This document shows, piece by piece, positions 49,901 through 56,010 of a stretch of DNA of 64,000 bases (position 1 is its first letter; each line of letters opens with the position of its first letter). Under the pieces are notes generated by a model, which saw only the letters and a program-made list of their open reading frames with translations, searched no databases and was not told the origin of the DNA. Source of the DNA: Nilaparvata lugens (taxonomy: Eukaryota > Arthropoda > Insecta > Hemiptera > Delphacidae); NCBI RefSeq assembly GCF_014356525.2, contig NC_052506.1, positions 35,493,564 to 35,557,563 on the forward strand. Direction: 5' to 3'. A program made the translations under genes and the position numbers.

Positions 49901-50744
49901 ACATTTTTTAGCAAAACAGTGTGAAATAAATGTTTCAGAGCTTCCTGTATCTATCAAAGCAGAAGTAGGAATGTTGTTTACCTGAGCTTGTACTGTAGCA
50001 TTTTCAAGAACAGTAGAGGCTGCAATAAGCGCCGAAGATGAAGAAGTTTTAGTAGATTTGCAGACATTTTTCCAATGACCTATTTTCTGGCATTTTTGCA
50101 TGAGTCATTTAGTGCAGGGCACTGCTGACGTGTTTTATGTCGCTGACGACCACAAAAATAACATTTTTGAAAACTTGAGCTTCCAGTTTTTACAGCTGAC
50201 AAATTTGTTTCTTTACATGAATTTTCTGAAGAATTATTTGAAGTGGCATTAAGAGTTATTTCAGAAGAGTAAGAAGCTGATTGATTTCTGGCAGATTCCA
50301 AGGCACGTGCTTTTTCAATAGCTTCATCAAGAGTTAGCTTGTCAAACTCCAAAAGTCTCAGTTTTATCTATCCTAAATTAATACTTCAAGTCATTTTTCT
50401 TAAACTTTGGGTGTCGTCCATTGTGATACACCGGTTATATTGTGTCAAAGTGTGTGTAACGTAACATATGTGGAATAGTATACTGATTGGAATATTATAG
50501 GTATCAAAGCGGTTCTCGTTTTGTTTCACAGTTATGCCAAGTTCGAGGCTTCGTTTGCGAGGTATGCAGATCTCAAGAAGTTATTTATCCGTGGGAGCTG
50601 GAGAGAGTTGTGAGGTGCATGAAATGTGGCAGCTGTTTCCACAGCAACTGCTATTCGCCGAAACTGGACTGTCCGCGTTGTTTGAGGATCCTGCAGCGTG
50701 CAGCGAGCAGCGTGCAGCGACAGCAACAGCAACACACCAAGTAA
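22808..50744 (+). CDS. Rubicon: Rubicon (RUN domain, Beclin-1-interacting, cysteine-rich), 12 exons
   Basis: The joined exons are 22808-22972, 29880-30037, 31385-31568, 32141-33298, 34114-34279, 34794-34934, 35760-35956, 37193-37335, 38293-38475, 43511-43693, 46131-46284 and 50532-50744. They sum to 3045 nt (1014 aa), with GT-AG at every intron and matching phases. Residues about 10-165 form the RUN domain. Residues about 170-555 are a long Ser-rich disordered region. Residues about 750-1005 form the Rubicon-homology zinc-binding domain (CAGCG, YCEYLG..FCTGCH, CEVC, CMKCG, CPRC). In animals Rubicon binds the Vps34-UVRAG Beclin-1 complex and Rab7 on late endosomes, where it restrains autophagosome maturation and supports LC3-associated phagocytosis. 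The start has a good context (AACATGG). The size is close to that of the vertebrate protein. Large introns are filled with transposons. The model rests on sequence alone; a 5' UTR exon could exist. Confidence 0.93.
24857..24936 (+). mobile_element. Helitron-like terminal segment in intron 1
   Basis: TTATATTTATAGATGAATGT, runs of TTTG, then TTCCCTATAGACTGAGAAAC resemble the 5' region of many arthropod non-autonomous Helitrons. A TTA-target MITE interrupts it directly after 24936. The assignment rests on recall of family consensus features. Confidence 0.45.
24937..25708. mobile_element. 772-bp TTA-target MITE (Harbinger-like) in intron 1
   Basis: The left end AAGCTGCGTTTACACCGGAG is mirrored by CTCCGG-type sequence ending GGTGTAAACGCAGCT at 25708, with TTA at 24934-24936 and 25709-25711. 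Inside, a second pair of the same ends (about 25029 GTTGCGTTTACACCGGAGTT and about 25391 GGTGTAAACGCA) suggests one family member nested in another. The many AATAAC/GTTATT words give long palindromic stretches. It is the same family as 2866-3027. Confidence 0.75.
25722..26276 (+). repeat. Helitron-like repeat, first copy in intron 1
   Basis: It is colinear with 28003-28504: both start near CCTATCATTGAGAAACTGGA and both end in TTGGCGGTACGAAG(C/T)TCGCC, which forms a GGCG/CGCC hairpin. The end here (GGGTAATTTAG) has decayed from CTAG. Helitrons end in a short hairpin followed by CTRR, which this resembles. Confidence 0.55.
26974..27459. mobile_element. MITE with GGTGCGTACAGA ends, interrupted by a second MITE
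   Basis: The right end reads CGCGGCGCGTATATCTGTAC plus GCACCT. The mirror-image left end (AGGTGCGTACAGAT...CGCGCCGCG) is split by the 237-bp insert at 26989-27225. Inside is a two-copy tandem repeat of about 72 bp (about 27262-27410) containing AGCTTGGCATCAGCTGAT. It is non-coding. The flanking 2-3 bp are TA/TAA-like but ambiguous. Confidence 0.7.
26989..27225. mobile_element. 237-bp hAT-like MITE with 8-bp target duplication
   Basis: GTACAGAT occurs directly on both sides (26981-26988 and 27226-27233). The ends are inverted: TTAGACCAATTATAGAATAG and CTATTCTATAATTAGTCTAA. The centre is a near-perfect palindrome built on CATATCACCATATCGTGACG and its reverse. An 8-bp duplication points to the hAT superfamily. 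It inserted into the older MITE at 26974-27459. Confidence 0.85.
27470..28002. repeat. Helitron-like interior sequence
   Basis: Phrases such as CAAAGTCTCAAGTCTGTAGG, AGTTTGAGCTGTAGTGTGAT (twice, near 27648 and 27930) and GGGGCTTAGCCTTTTATAGA resemble interior parts of arthropod Helitron derivatives. The duplicated phrase suggests two overlapping copies. No coding is visible; the 64-codon minus-strand frame here is spurious. Confidence 0.45.
28003..28504 (+). repeat. Helitron-like repeat, second copy, CTAG end
   Basis: It is the second copy of 25722-26276 and is better preserved at its 3' end: TTGGCGGTACGAAGTTCGCC hairpin, then AGGCCAGCTAG, with T next. The CTAG end and hairpin fit a Helitron terminus inserted between A and T. 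Confidence 0.6.
28984..29396. repeat. Simple repeats in intron 1
   Basis: (GACA)n spans about 28986-29005, and a cryptic (CAATCAAA)n run spans about 29319-29396. The 103-codon frame through the second run is a repeat product. Confidence 0.7.
29880..30037 (+). CDS. Rubicon: Rubicon exon 2 (RUN domain)
   Basis: Acceptor TTTTCAG and donor AAG|GTGAGT. It encodes residues 56-107 ([19 protein letters not shown], then [14 protein letters not shown]), ending in phase 2. It continues exon 1 in frame across a 6.9-kb intron. Confidence 0.88.
31385..31568 (+). CDS. Rubicon: Rubicon exon 3 (RUN domain end)
   Basis: Acceptor ATTGCAG and donor CTG|GTAATT. It encodes residues 108-169 (SLSQKL-like helix start, [40 protein letters not shown]). 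This final RUN part restores phase 0. Confidence 0.88.
32141..33298 (+). CDS. Rubicon: Rubicon exon 4 (long Ser-rich region)
   Basis: This 386-codon exon follows TTTGTTTCAG. It begins [20 protein letters not shown] and is otherwise low-complexity, rich in Ser, Pro, Lys and Asn, as expected for the unstructured centre of Rubicon. The 3' third (32930-33290) is markedly GC-richer than the rest, which opens long antisense shadow frames. The end, [20 protein letters not shown], is likely helical. Donor CAG|GTAAAA. Confidence 0.9.
34114..34279 (+). CDS. Rubicon: Rubicon exon 5 (charged helix)
   Basis: It encodes residues 556-610: [20 protein letters not shown], then a very basic [15 protein letters not shown] stretch, probably a coiled coil. 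Acceptor TTTGTAG; donor GATA|GTGAGT in phase 1. Confidence 0.87.
34794..34934 (+). CDS. Rubicon: Rubicon exon 6
   Basis: It encodes residues 611-657, Thr/Ser-rich then acidic ([14 protein letters not shown]). Acceptor TTTTCAG; donor TCAG|GTAGGT, phase 1 to phase 1, so the exon could be skipped without a frameshift. Confidence 0.85.
35760..35956 (+). CDS. Rubicon: Rubicon exon 7
   Basis: It encodes residues 658-723, with a Gly/Ala-rich run and then a conserved-looking segment ([33 protein letters not shown]). The donor CAG|GTTTGC is weak. The LINE-filled intron 7 follows. Confidence 0.85.
36000..37060 (-). pseudogene. Non-LTR retrotransposon fragment in Rubicon intron 7
   Basis: Minus-strand 36434-36898 encodes [20 protein letters not shown], then [20 protein letters not shown] and [20 protein letters not shown], the segment downstream of the RT domain in Jockey/CR1-like ORF2 proteins. 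Further RT-like coding is broken towards 37060. The 3' side (36000-36260) is AT-rich and holds an (AAT)n run near 36206-36231. It lies antisense to the host gene. Confidence 0.8.
37193..37335 (+). CDS. Rubicon: Rubicon exon 8 (lead-in to Rubicon-homology domain)
   Basis: It encodes [20 protein letters not shown], then [20 protein letters not shown]. The WAPPRPQ-type motif directly before the zinc domain is characteristic of Rubicon. The competing frame that starts at 37138 is a shadow. It ends in phase 2 at CCGT|GTAAGT. Confidence 0.9.
38293..38475 (+). CDS. Rubicon: Rubicon exon 9 (zinc-binding Rubicon-homology domain)
   Basis: It encodes [20 protein letters not shown], then [20 protein letters not shown] and [14 protein letters not shown]. 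The paired Cys/His residues are the first zinc sites of the domain, which binds Rab7 in the vertebrate protein. Acceptor TTTTAG; donor CCAA|GTAAGA. Confidence 0.93.
39650..39695. mobile_element. Left end of a TA-target MITE
   Basis: TAGTGAGGTCCACGTTATAA followed by TGTCAGTGGAGAAAGATAGG matches the family defined at 11077 and 16460. The matching right end was not found before the Harbinger-like element at 39890. Confidence 0.6.
40790..42640 (-). pseudogene. RTE/Jockey-type LINE, decayed, inside the Harbinger-like element
   Basis: Minus-strand RT pieces: 41830-42126 has [20 protein letters not shown], then [18 protein letters not shown]. 41362-41808 has [20 protein letters not shown], then the FSDD variant of the YxDD box ([20 protein letters not shown]). 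Past the [16 protein letters not shown] near 40970 matches the RWxGHVxR motif of such ORF2 tails. Stops and frameshifts are frequent. No endonuclease domain is seen, so it is 5' truncated. Confidence 0.82.
42653..42952 (+). pseudogene. MADF-domain fragment of a Harbinger-like second ORF
   Basis: The frame starts [20 protein letters not shown], then [21 protein letters not shown], which matches the first two-thirds of a MADF DNA-binding domain (KLIE.VR....LYD..H..Y.N...K...W..I). The rest diverges and the frame ends after 99 codons. The position inside TTA-flanked inverted repeats supports the Harbinger assignment. Confidence 0.7.
43511..43693 (+). CDS. Rubicon: Rubicon exon 10 (Rubicon-homology domain)
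   Basis: It encodes [20 protein letters not shown], then [20 protein letters not shown] and [20 protein letters not shown], the helical core between zinc sites. Phase 2 to 2. It follows a 5.0-kb intron that holds a Harbinger-like element. Confidence 0.92.
43733..44147. mobile_element. Possible MITE in intron 10
   Basis: ATTCAAAACGATATCAAGTT near the left is mirrored by AACTTGAAATCGTTTTAAAT near 44113-44132. The intervening 350 bp is non-coding and includes an (ATGA)n stretch near 43918. No clear target duplication was identified. Confidence 0.5.
44830..45190 (-). pseudogene. RTE-like LINE 3' coding fragment in intron 10
   Basis: Minus-strand coding reads [20 protein letters not shown], then [20 protein letters not shown] and [20 protein letters not shown], the tail of an RTE-clade ORF2 after the RT domain. 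It is truncated at both ends. The motif set is similar to the LINE near 59 kb, but it is a different copy. Confidence 0.8.
45280..45665. repeat. Dispersed repeat, copy 1 (GGTAGAGCGCTCTATCTC core)
   Basis: A block around GTAATTTTGTGCTTCTACAT, CAGGTAGAGCGCTCTATCTC and CAATGCTCCATGTATTTCG recurs in inverse orientation at about 55180-55480. It is non-coding; the family is unknown to me. Confidence 0.6.
46131..46284 (+). CDS. Rubicon: Rubicon exon 11 (Rubicon-homology domain)
   Basis: It encodes [20 protein letters not shown], then [17 protein letters not shown], ending with the Cys that begins the last zinc cluster. Phase 0 at CCAG|GTGAGT. A gypsy element lies in the following intron. Confidence 0.92.
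46935..47087 (+). repeat. Left copy of duplicated Rubicon intron 11 segment
   Basis: It begins TCAGTTTTATCTATCCTAAA and ends ATTATAGGTATC, directly against the LTR. The matching copy at 50358-50505 differs by small indels (for example an extra TTTTTAAT here, and GTGTGCG against GTGTGTAACG), like two alleles. Confidence 0.85.
47088..47232 (-). repeat. 3' LTR of gypsy copy 2 (145 bp)
   Basis: It starts TGTGATGA and ends TCATCACA on either strand, a perfect 8-bp LTR inverted end. A purine-rich tract (AAAGACGGGAAGAA on the minus strand) adjoins the internal side, as expected next to a 3' LTR. No second LTR is present at the other end. Confidence 0.8.
47233..49600 (-). pseudogene. Ty3/gypsy pol (RT, RNase H, integrase), nearly intact, copy 2
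   Basis: One long minus-strand frame (49326-47245, about 690 codons) runs from RT motif [11 protein letters not shown] and the YLDD box, through RNase H ([36 protein letters not shown]), the HHCC zinc finger (HCDLCHPG ... CQTC), and the integrase core ([25 protein letters not shown], so the D,D,E residues are all present) to a basic tail ([16 protein letters not shown]). The upstream RT part (49553-49323: [27 protein letters not shown]) is offset by one frameshift near 49370. A second shift near 49600 separates pol from the protease. It lies antisense in Rubicon intron 11. Confidence 0.9.
49595..50357 (-). pseudogene. Ty3/gypsy gag C-terminus and protease, 5' truncated, copy 2
   Basis: Two zinc knuckles are readable ([20 protein letters not shown], then [12 protein letters not shown] across a frame break near 50100). 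The aspartic protease follows ([13 protein letters not shown] with the DTG, then [13 protein letters not shown]). Gag is cut abruptly at 50352-50357 (start of [20 protein letters not shown]), so most of gag, the primer-binding site and the 5' LTR are missing. The break abuts the second copy of the host intron segment. Confidence 0.85.
50358..50505 (+). repeat. Right copy of duplicated Rubicon intron 11 segment
   Basis: It repeats 46935-47087 in direct orientation with small indels and continues without a break into AAAGCGG and exon 12. Its continuity suggests it is the uninterrupted allele or the original sequence. Confidence 0.85.
50532..50744 (+). CDS. Rubicon: Rubicon exon 12 (C-terminal zinc cluster and stop)
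   Basis: It encodes [20 protein letters not shown], then [20 protein letters not shown] and RC, a Cys/His-rich RING- or FYVE-like cluster, then a short Gln-rich tail and TAA at 50742-50744. The acceptor TTTCACAG lies 26 bp beyond the second copy of the duplicated intron segment. Confidence 0.92.
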   Translation, partial: LCQVRGFVCEVCRSQEVIYPWELERVVRCMKCGSCFHSNCYSPKLDCPRCLRILQRAASSVQRQQQQHTK

Positions 50745-51283
50745 CTCATTAATCGTGATATAGGTAGGTCAGTCATTAATAGGTAGTAAGTTGTTATTAA
50801 TGGCATTGCAAAGCGATGTTTTCAATCAGACAAATCACGCACTATTCAGACATTTATTTTGTAACTGAAACTGCACTTGAAAAATCTCTATTCTATTAGT
50901 AGACATTATAAAATACTATCTCACTTTGAAGAACTATTGTTAGCTCGAATGAACTCAATAACTCAGTTCATTATTGAATTTTATTTTTATAATAATAAAC
51001 TAGTGAGTTTAGAGTAATAGGTTAATACATAATTTATTAGAAATATGTGCGGGCCAAAATAGTTGAATTGTAAACTGTATATGTATAGGGATATGGAATT
51101 ATGTTACCCTTATAGAATCTCATCATCTCAATTTGAGAATAATGATAAAATGTTATCATTTATTGGACCTCTATCTAAATAACCTTTATAGGCATAGGCC
51201 TACTAATTATGTTTACTAACTGTGATAATCAATTATATAAAAAATGTTGTGTATCAGCTATTGATAATCTAGAATATCGAAAA

Positions 51284-51289
51284 AATAAA
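51284..51289 (+). promoter_or_regulatory. Candidate Rubicon polyadenylation signal
   Basis: The first canonical AATAAA after the stop codon is here, about 540 nt downstream. A variant AATAAAC occurs earlier near 50993. Without transcripts the actual site is unknown. Confidence 0.3.
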
Positions 51290-51703
51290 ATCAACTCAAT
51301 GTAAACTTGAGGGCTGTAGGCTAGCAATGATTGCTAGGAACGATATAAAACAAGTAAGGTTTGGTTGTTGAACATCTAGAATAGTTTTGATTGTTTCATG
51401 TTATTGATTACTAGATAACCAAAGCTTACTCTTATCAAAGCTTGCTTCTTAAGAATTGTTTATAAATGAGTAACCCTTTGAGTAAATGAGTAATGCCAAT
51501 TTTGTTGAAATTCTTGTTCACTCAACATTTGTACAAGTCTCGAACTCATTAGCCATTGTAACCATTAGCAAAGGTCAAGTGGTACCGTATACCAAAAGGG
51601 TGTGTAATTACATAAAACTCCTGCTTCATCTTTCATTTCCGAGATACAGTATTGTTTGAACAGAAATACTTCCCCTTAATAGCATGTTATTATTCCAGTC
51701 TCT

Positions 51704-51907
51704 GTGGATTGGCCTCCAAGATCTTGTGATTTAACACCGCTAGACCACTTTCTGTGGGGCTATGCTTTTTGAGTCATTGGTTTATGCGGATAAGCCACAA
51801 AGGTTATTGCCGATACAAGGACTCAAATGTTGGAAAAAGTAATAGGAAATTGGACGCCTTGGTTGTACTACATCGAGGTGGTCATATGTCACAAATCATA
51901 CTCAAAA
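51704..51907 (+). pseudogene. mariner transposase C-terminal fragment
   Basis: Frames read DWPPRSCDLTPLDHFLWGYA, then SLVYADKPQ, then MLEKVIGNWT and LHRGGHMSQIILK. Together these match the end of a Tc1/mariner transposase (S.DL.P.D.FLWGY..., ending near the RGGH motif). At least three frame breaks separate the pieces. No terminal repeats were recognised. Confidence 0.8.
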
Positions 51908-52105
51908 TATAATGATTCATGATTATCTTTAGTTAAAAAAAAAAATTATGTCATTCGAATAATCCATTGTTGTTCTATTGCACTTTGATAAAGTTGTTCT
52001 ATACCTCTAAAAAACAATCGTTATATTAAATTTATTGATAAGTAGTTGTTACTGCTAAGCAATTGCTCTTAACACATTAGTATTAAGCATTTCCTCTTAT
52101 TATAG

Positions 52106-52338
52106 GAAAAAGAAAGGTGATACTCTGTAGCCGCTCAAACTATTTTAGGGAGCTTTTGAAACAAACCCCCTGCCAACAGCCCATAGTTTCCATGGAAAAT
52201 TCGAGGTTTTGGGAGGTACAGACCCTTGTAGACTTCATGTACAAGGGTGAAGTCAATCTGCCCGAGGATCGCTTCCCTGCTCTCCTTGATGCTGCCGAGG
52301 CCTTCCAAATCAAGGGAAATATGACCGTTTACATCTAG
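52106..52338 (+). CDS. Orphan BTB/POZ exon, possibly pseudogene
   Basis: After an acceptor-like TATTATAG the frame reads KRKVILCSRSNYFRELLKQT, then WEVQTLVDFMYKGEVNLPED and FPALLDAAEAFQIKGN, which is the second half of a BTB domain of the insect BBK/BTB-zinc-finger type. BTB domains dimerise and recruit co-repressors or Cullin-3. No exon with the first half is visible upstream, and no GT donor follows the domain end. The frame stops six codons later. It is either the end of a gene on the plus strand or a fragment. Confidence 0.6.
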
Positions 52339-52339
52339 A

Positions 52340-53285
52340 GCATCCTGTTTATCCTTTATTTTTTCACCTTGAGCTTGACGACTTCGCCAATAATATGTTC
52401 TTCATAAAAATCTTTTCCCAACTTCTTCTTTTAATAAGCATAACATAAATCGCACCTGCCTTTTCATGGTATGAAAACTTTTATATTCAAACTATCAACA
52501 GTTCGTTTAAACTATTTTCTTCCAAGAGGAACCTTATTTGAGTTTGCACAAAGAGAACTGTATATTTCATAGAAGTGGGCCATGAATCTTATATCTGTTT
52601 GTAAATACAATTTGTTTGACGATTTTCGGCAATAATGCGAGGGAAGCTTAGGTAATGCCTCCAAAAAATTTCAAAGAAACAATTCCTTATGACCACGAGC
52701 TTTCGTTGACTGGCGGCCAGTCACTGGCCAGCATAACAATCTGTTTTTCAAGTATTGTGCTGGTCAGTTGGGAGTTCTATGTCATTTTCATTGAAAACTG
52801 TGTTATCAGTTGGCAGTTTTTTCGTTGCATTCAAGTTATTTTCAATCCAATATCGAACCTCGTTGTCTGTGAGACAAGGGTGCTCAGAAATTTATTTTGT
52901 CCCCCGAAAGTGTTCGAATATAGAGTCACTCTAGTTAGTTTTGGAGGAAGACTCAATAATCAAATCAAATCATTAATTGTCAAAAACACAAAGTTTCACA
53001 ACATACAACGTCTATACAATTTACAACAGTAACCTACAATATTCAGATCATGATTATAAAACATGAAATCAGTCATTAAAATTGATATAAACGAATTCAT
53101 GTACATTATATAGGCACCTCTTCATCAAAAAAATTTTCAAATACTTTTCAAAACAGTGGAATTCCATTGTTTTCACATTCTTGGGAAGAAAATTAAAAAG
53201 CCTGATTGACATACACTTCTAGTTCTTCTGAGAGGAAGTATAGTTGCACTTTTTGATTCTTGAGTTATTTTTCTCTCGTGTATCG
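52340..53285. other. Unassigned sequence after the BTB exon
   Basis: A 125-codon plus-strand frame (52655-53032) has no recognisable motif and is probably chance. No terminal repeats or RNA genes were seen. Confidence 0.4.
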
Positions 53286-53288
53286 TAG

Positions 53289-53765
53289 TTATGTACATTG
53301 CGATAACTTTGTAAATACAAGTGGCAATTTGTCTCCCACCTCAACACCTTCAGCCTCATGCCACATGAAGCATGTAACATCACCTGATCCAAGCTCATGC
53401 ATTGTTAGATTGGAAGTCCATAGTTGCCTTTTATAAAAAGAAACAGAAGTGTTTAAGAAAGGCGTTGGCAAGCATTGCTGCATGTCACATGTGAAACAAC
53501 ATAAATTTTTGCTAATTCTTTATCATGAAATTTTGCATTATAAGCCGTGTCTGCTTCGTTGTGATGCGCATTCATTTCCTCAATAATGGAGGAATTCTTC
53601 ATCACCAGCTAATTTTTTTTATCTCTAAAATCTGAAATGTGTGACGTGTCAACTCTTAGATGTTTGAATGAAATGTTCATTTCCTGGAATACTTTGGAAT
53701 ACCCTCTTCTTGAGACTAGGTCACGGTGTCCTTCACAATATAGGTCATACATAGTTAGCGGGTTG
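53289..53765 (-). pseudogene. DUF7869-type transposon protein fragment (copy W)
   Basis: Minus-strand coding reads LTMYDLYCEGHRDLVSRRGY, then VFQEMNISFKHLRVDTSH and [20 protein letters not shown], and [12 protein letters not shown]. This matches the middle of the family seen whole at 56-61 kb (YLxFC...FN.SF..P..D.C ... FYxRQLWTYNLxIH ... MWHEDQASRG). The FDLQ and SDNCGGQN motifs are lost. It joins a piggyBac remnant upstream at about 53770. Confidence 0.75.
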
Positions 53766-53779
53766 AGATACTTCCATCA

Positions 53780-54690
53780 ATTGAAATATTTTTATCAAGT
53801 GAAATAATGTTTGAATAAACGGTTTACATGGTTCACTAGGGGTTCAAATCTAGCACAAGGGTTGTAATTTGGTTCGCCAGCTTTAGTGAGATTAGTGGTG
53901 TCAACCAAATGTAAAAATTGAAGAATTGCCTGGAATCTGTTTCTGGTAAACATTTTCGAGAAATATGGGATGTGCTGGAAAGAGCTTTGTCCACCAATAA
54001 CTATTATATTGTTGGCTGTTTTCCAGTCCCATATTTATCAGGACAGCAATAAAAGCCTGAATCTCCAATAAACTGACAGGCTTCCAAACTTTTGCATGGC
54101 TATTGGGTTTTAGAGAGTCTTGATTGTTTGAAAGGAAATTTCTGGCATACTGGTTTGTATACTCGTACTCTACAAAAGTTTCTGATAATGCTTGTGTGAG
54201 AAATAATTGTCAGTATGTAATGATAGGAGAGTTTCTTGGGGTGGTGTATGTTTGATTCCAGGAACTTTTTCAAAATCAAATGTCTTTTGAACCCCTGATC
54301 ATTGTCTTCATCGACATCTACCCACCCAGAACCATCCTCTGCATCATTTTCGGAACTTGATTGATTAGATGTGTCTCTAGGTATTTTCCCAGGTCTTCCT
54401 CCAGGTCTAGATCTATTTGGCGGTGAAGGAGGATGTCAATGCAGGGGGTTGAGTAAAATTGCCATGTGTTGGTGCTAGTTCACGTTTACCTAATATGGAA
54501 TGAGAAGGGCAGGGTTGATCATCAGGAAGATAATATGGGTCGTTATCTGTATCATCACGAAAAATATCACTGCTCTCATCTTCACTTTCGATATTTTCAA
54601 TCTCGGACAAAACCATCACTGACATAGTCATCTTCAAGAAGTTGTCGTACTGTCCCTCCACTAACTGGCAACGTTTCTCTTTTTCTGTTC
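53780..54690 (-). pseudogene. piggyBac transposase N-terminal remnant
   Basis: Minus-strand pieces: NRKRETLPVSGGTVRQLLED at the start (54690), an acidic stretch (54413-54661: DESSDIFRDDTDNDPYYLPD), GWVDVDEDNDQG, then NRFQAILQFLHLVDTTNLTK and ARFEPLVNHVNRLF near 53850-53960. The last two match the NRF..I...LH..D and I.P.....N..F motifs of piggyBac transposases. The catalytic Asp region is absent. Many frame breaks are present. Confidence 0.75.
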
Positions 54691-55179
54691 ATATTAAAAC
54701 AAAAAAGATGAACATTTGAAGAAATAAAACTGATAAAAAGTAAATAAAACTAAGTAAGTAAAAGTGAAAACCAAGTCTTATGAAAAATAACAACACGCAC
54801 TAACATAACCACAAAAACACACTCAACATTTGCAACATTCGGTACTCAACATTTGAGTATTGATATATCGACTTTAGAAACGACATATCAGATTGATGTT
54901 TCTGTTATAGAACAGATCTTTCTCGATGTTGTAGTACAAAATCAATCTGATTGATCGATACATGGGAGAAGAAAAAAATGAAGAGACGTCCTTATAAGAG
55001 TACGCTGGCACTCTATGCAGAAACAGGCAGCGTCCTTTTAAAAGTATGATGAGATCAGATGATTGTATCAAAAGTTATGGGCGTTTGAAATATTGATTCT
55101 TGAGGTGTCCTTATGCGCGCGCGCCTCTCCACTAAATTAAGTGCATCCAACATGTGATTCTCATAGAACTTTATCTTAT

Positions 55180-55500
55180 GAACTTATATCATTGTGCGAA
55201 ATCTCAATGTGATGACAATGGTAGTTGGTTATGATGGTTGAAGCTGAAACATCAGTGTTTTACTAAATACAAGGAGCATTGTTGTCACGTGTACCTGGAA
55301 ATCTATAAGAGATAGAGTGCTCTACCTGGCCTTAGATTGTAGAGCACAAAATTACTCCAAGATGGATTTTCAATTAAACATTTTAATGCTAACAATCGGA
55401 AGATATTGTTAATCAAAAACTAAGAGACATCAAAATTGATTTTTCAAATTTGGCTCATTTTTGAAAAATTTTAACTTAGTGCTCAGTGCTTGAAAGCAGA
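55180..55500. repeat. Dispersed repeat, copy 2 (inverse of 45.3-45.7 kb)
   Basis: It holds the inverse of the block at 45280-45665, including GAGATAGAGTGCTCTACCTG and AATACAAGGAGCATTGTTGT. It lies about 10 kb away from copy 1 and outside the host gene. Confidence 0.6.
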
Positions 55501-55629
55501 GAAAGGTCGGGAGAAAATACTATGCTACTTTGACTTATCAATCGCATGAAATTAGTAATCCACTCGACAGCTGATTTATGAAGAATAATTCTATTGTCAG
55601 ATTTTTGTGTATTATTGGCTTATGAGGCA

Positions 55630-55862
55630 CCTAGAGGTAAAGGGGTACAAGCGACAAAATGTTTGTTTTGAGTAAACTTCATTCAAAGTTGACCCTTGAA
55701 TGTAATTGCAATGATTATTTTAGACTGGTTCTTTTTCTTCAGCTGAAATCTTTAGAGTTTTATAATTTATTTTATGCAAAAAATTATAATAATATACAAT
55801 TATATTGCTTTTATATCCATTTCAATGTTACCTTGCAGAACTTGTACCCCTTCACCTCTAAG
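55630..55862. mobile_element. Possible small inverted-repeat element
   Basis: CTAGAGGTAAAGGGGTACAA near 55630 is mirrored by TTGTACCCCTTCACCTCTAA near 55844-55863. It lies 150 bp beyond the C-terminal end of the DUF7869-type gene. It could be a MITE. No target duplication is evident. Confidence 0.45.
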
Positions 55863-56010
55863 AAATTTTATAGAAACAGGAATAATGAAAAAGTACATAG
55901 ATAAAAGTACTGTTTATTTCATTATAGTAGTATATAAGAGGTACAAAAGGATTAAATAGACGCATAAATGATGATGAAGGAATAATATATTACAGTTATA
56001 GTCAATTGAA

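Noticed and set aside
52655..53032. 125-codon plus-strand ORF
   Set aside because: No motif, no splice context, and hydrophobic AT-driven composition.
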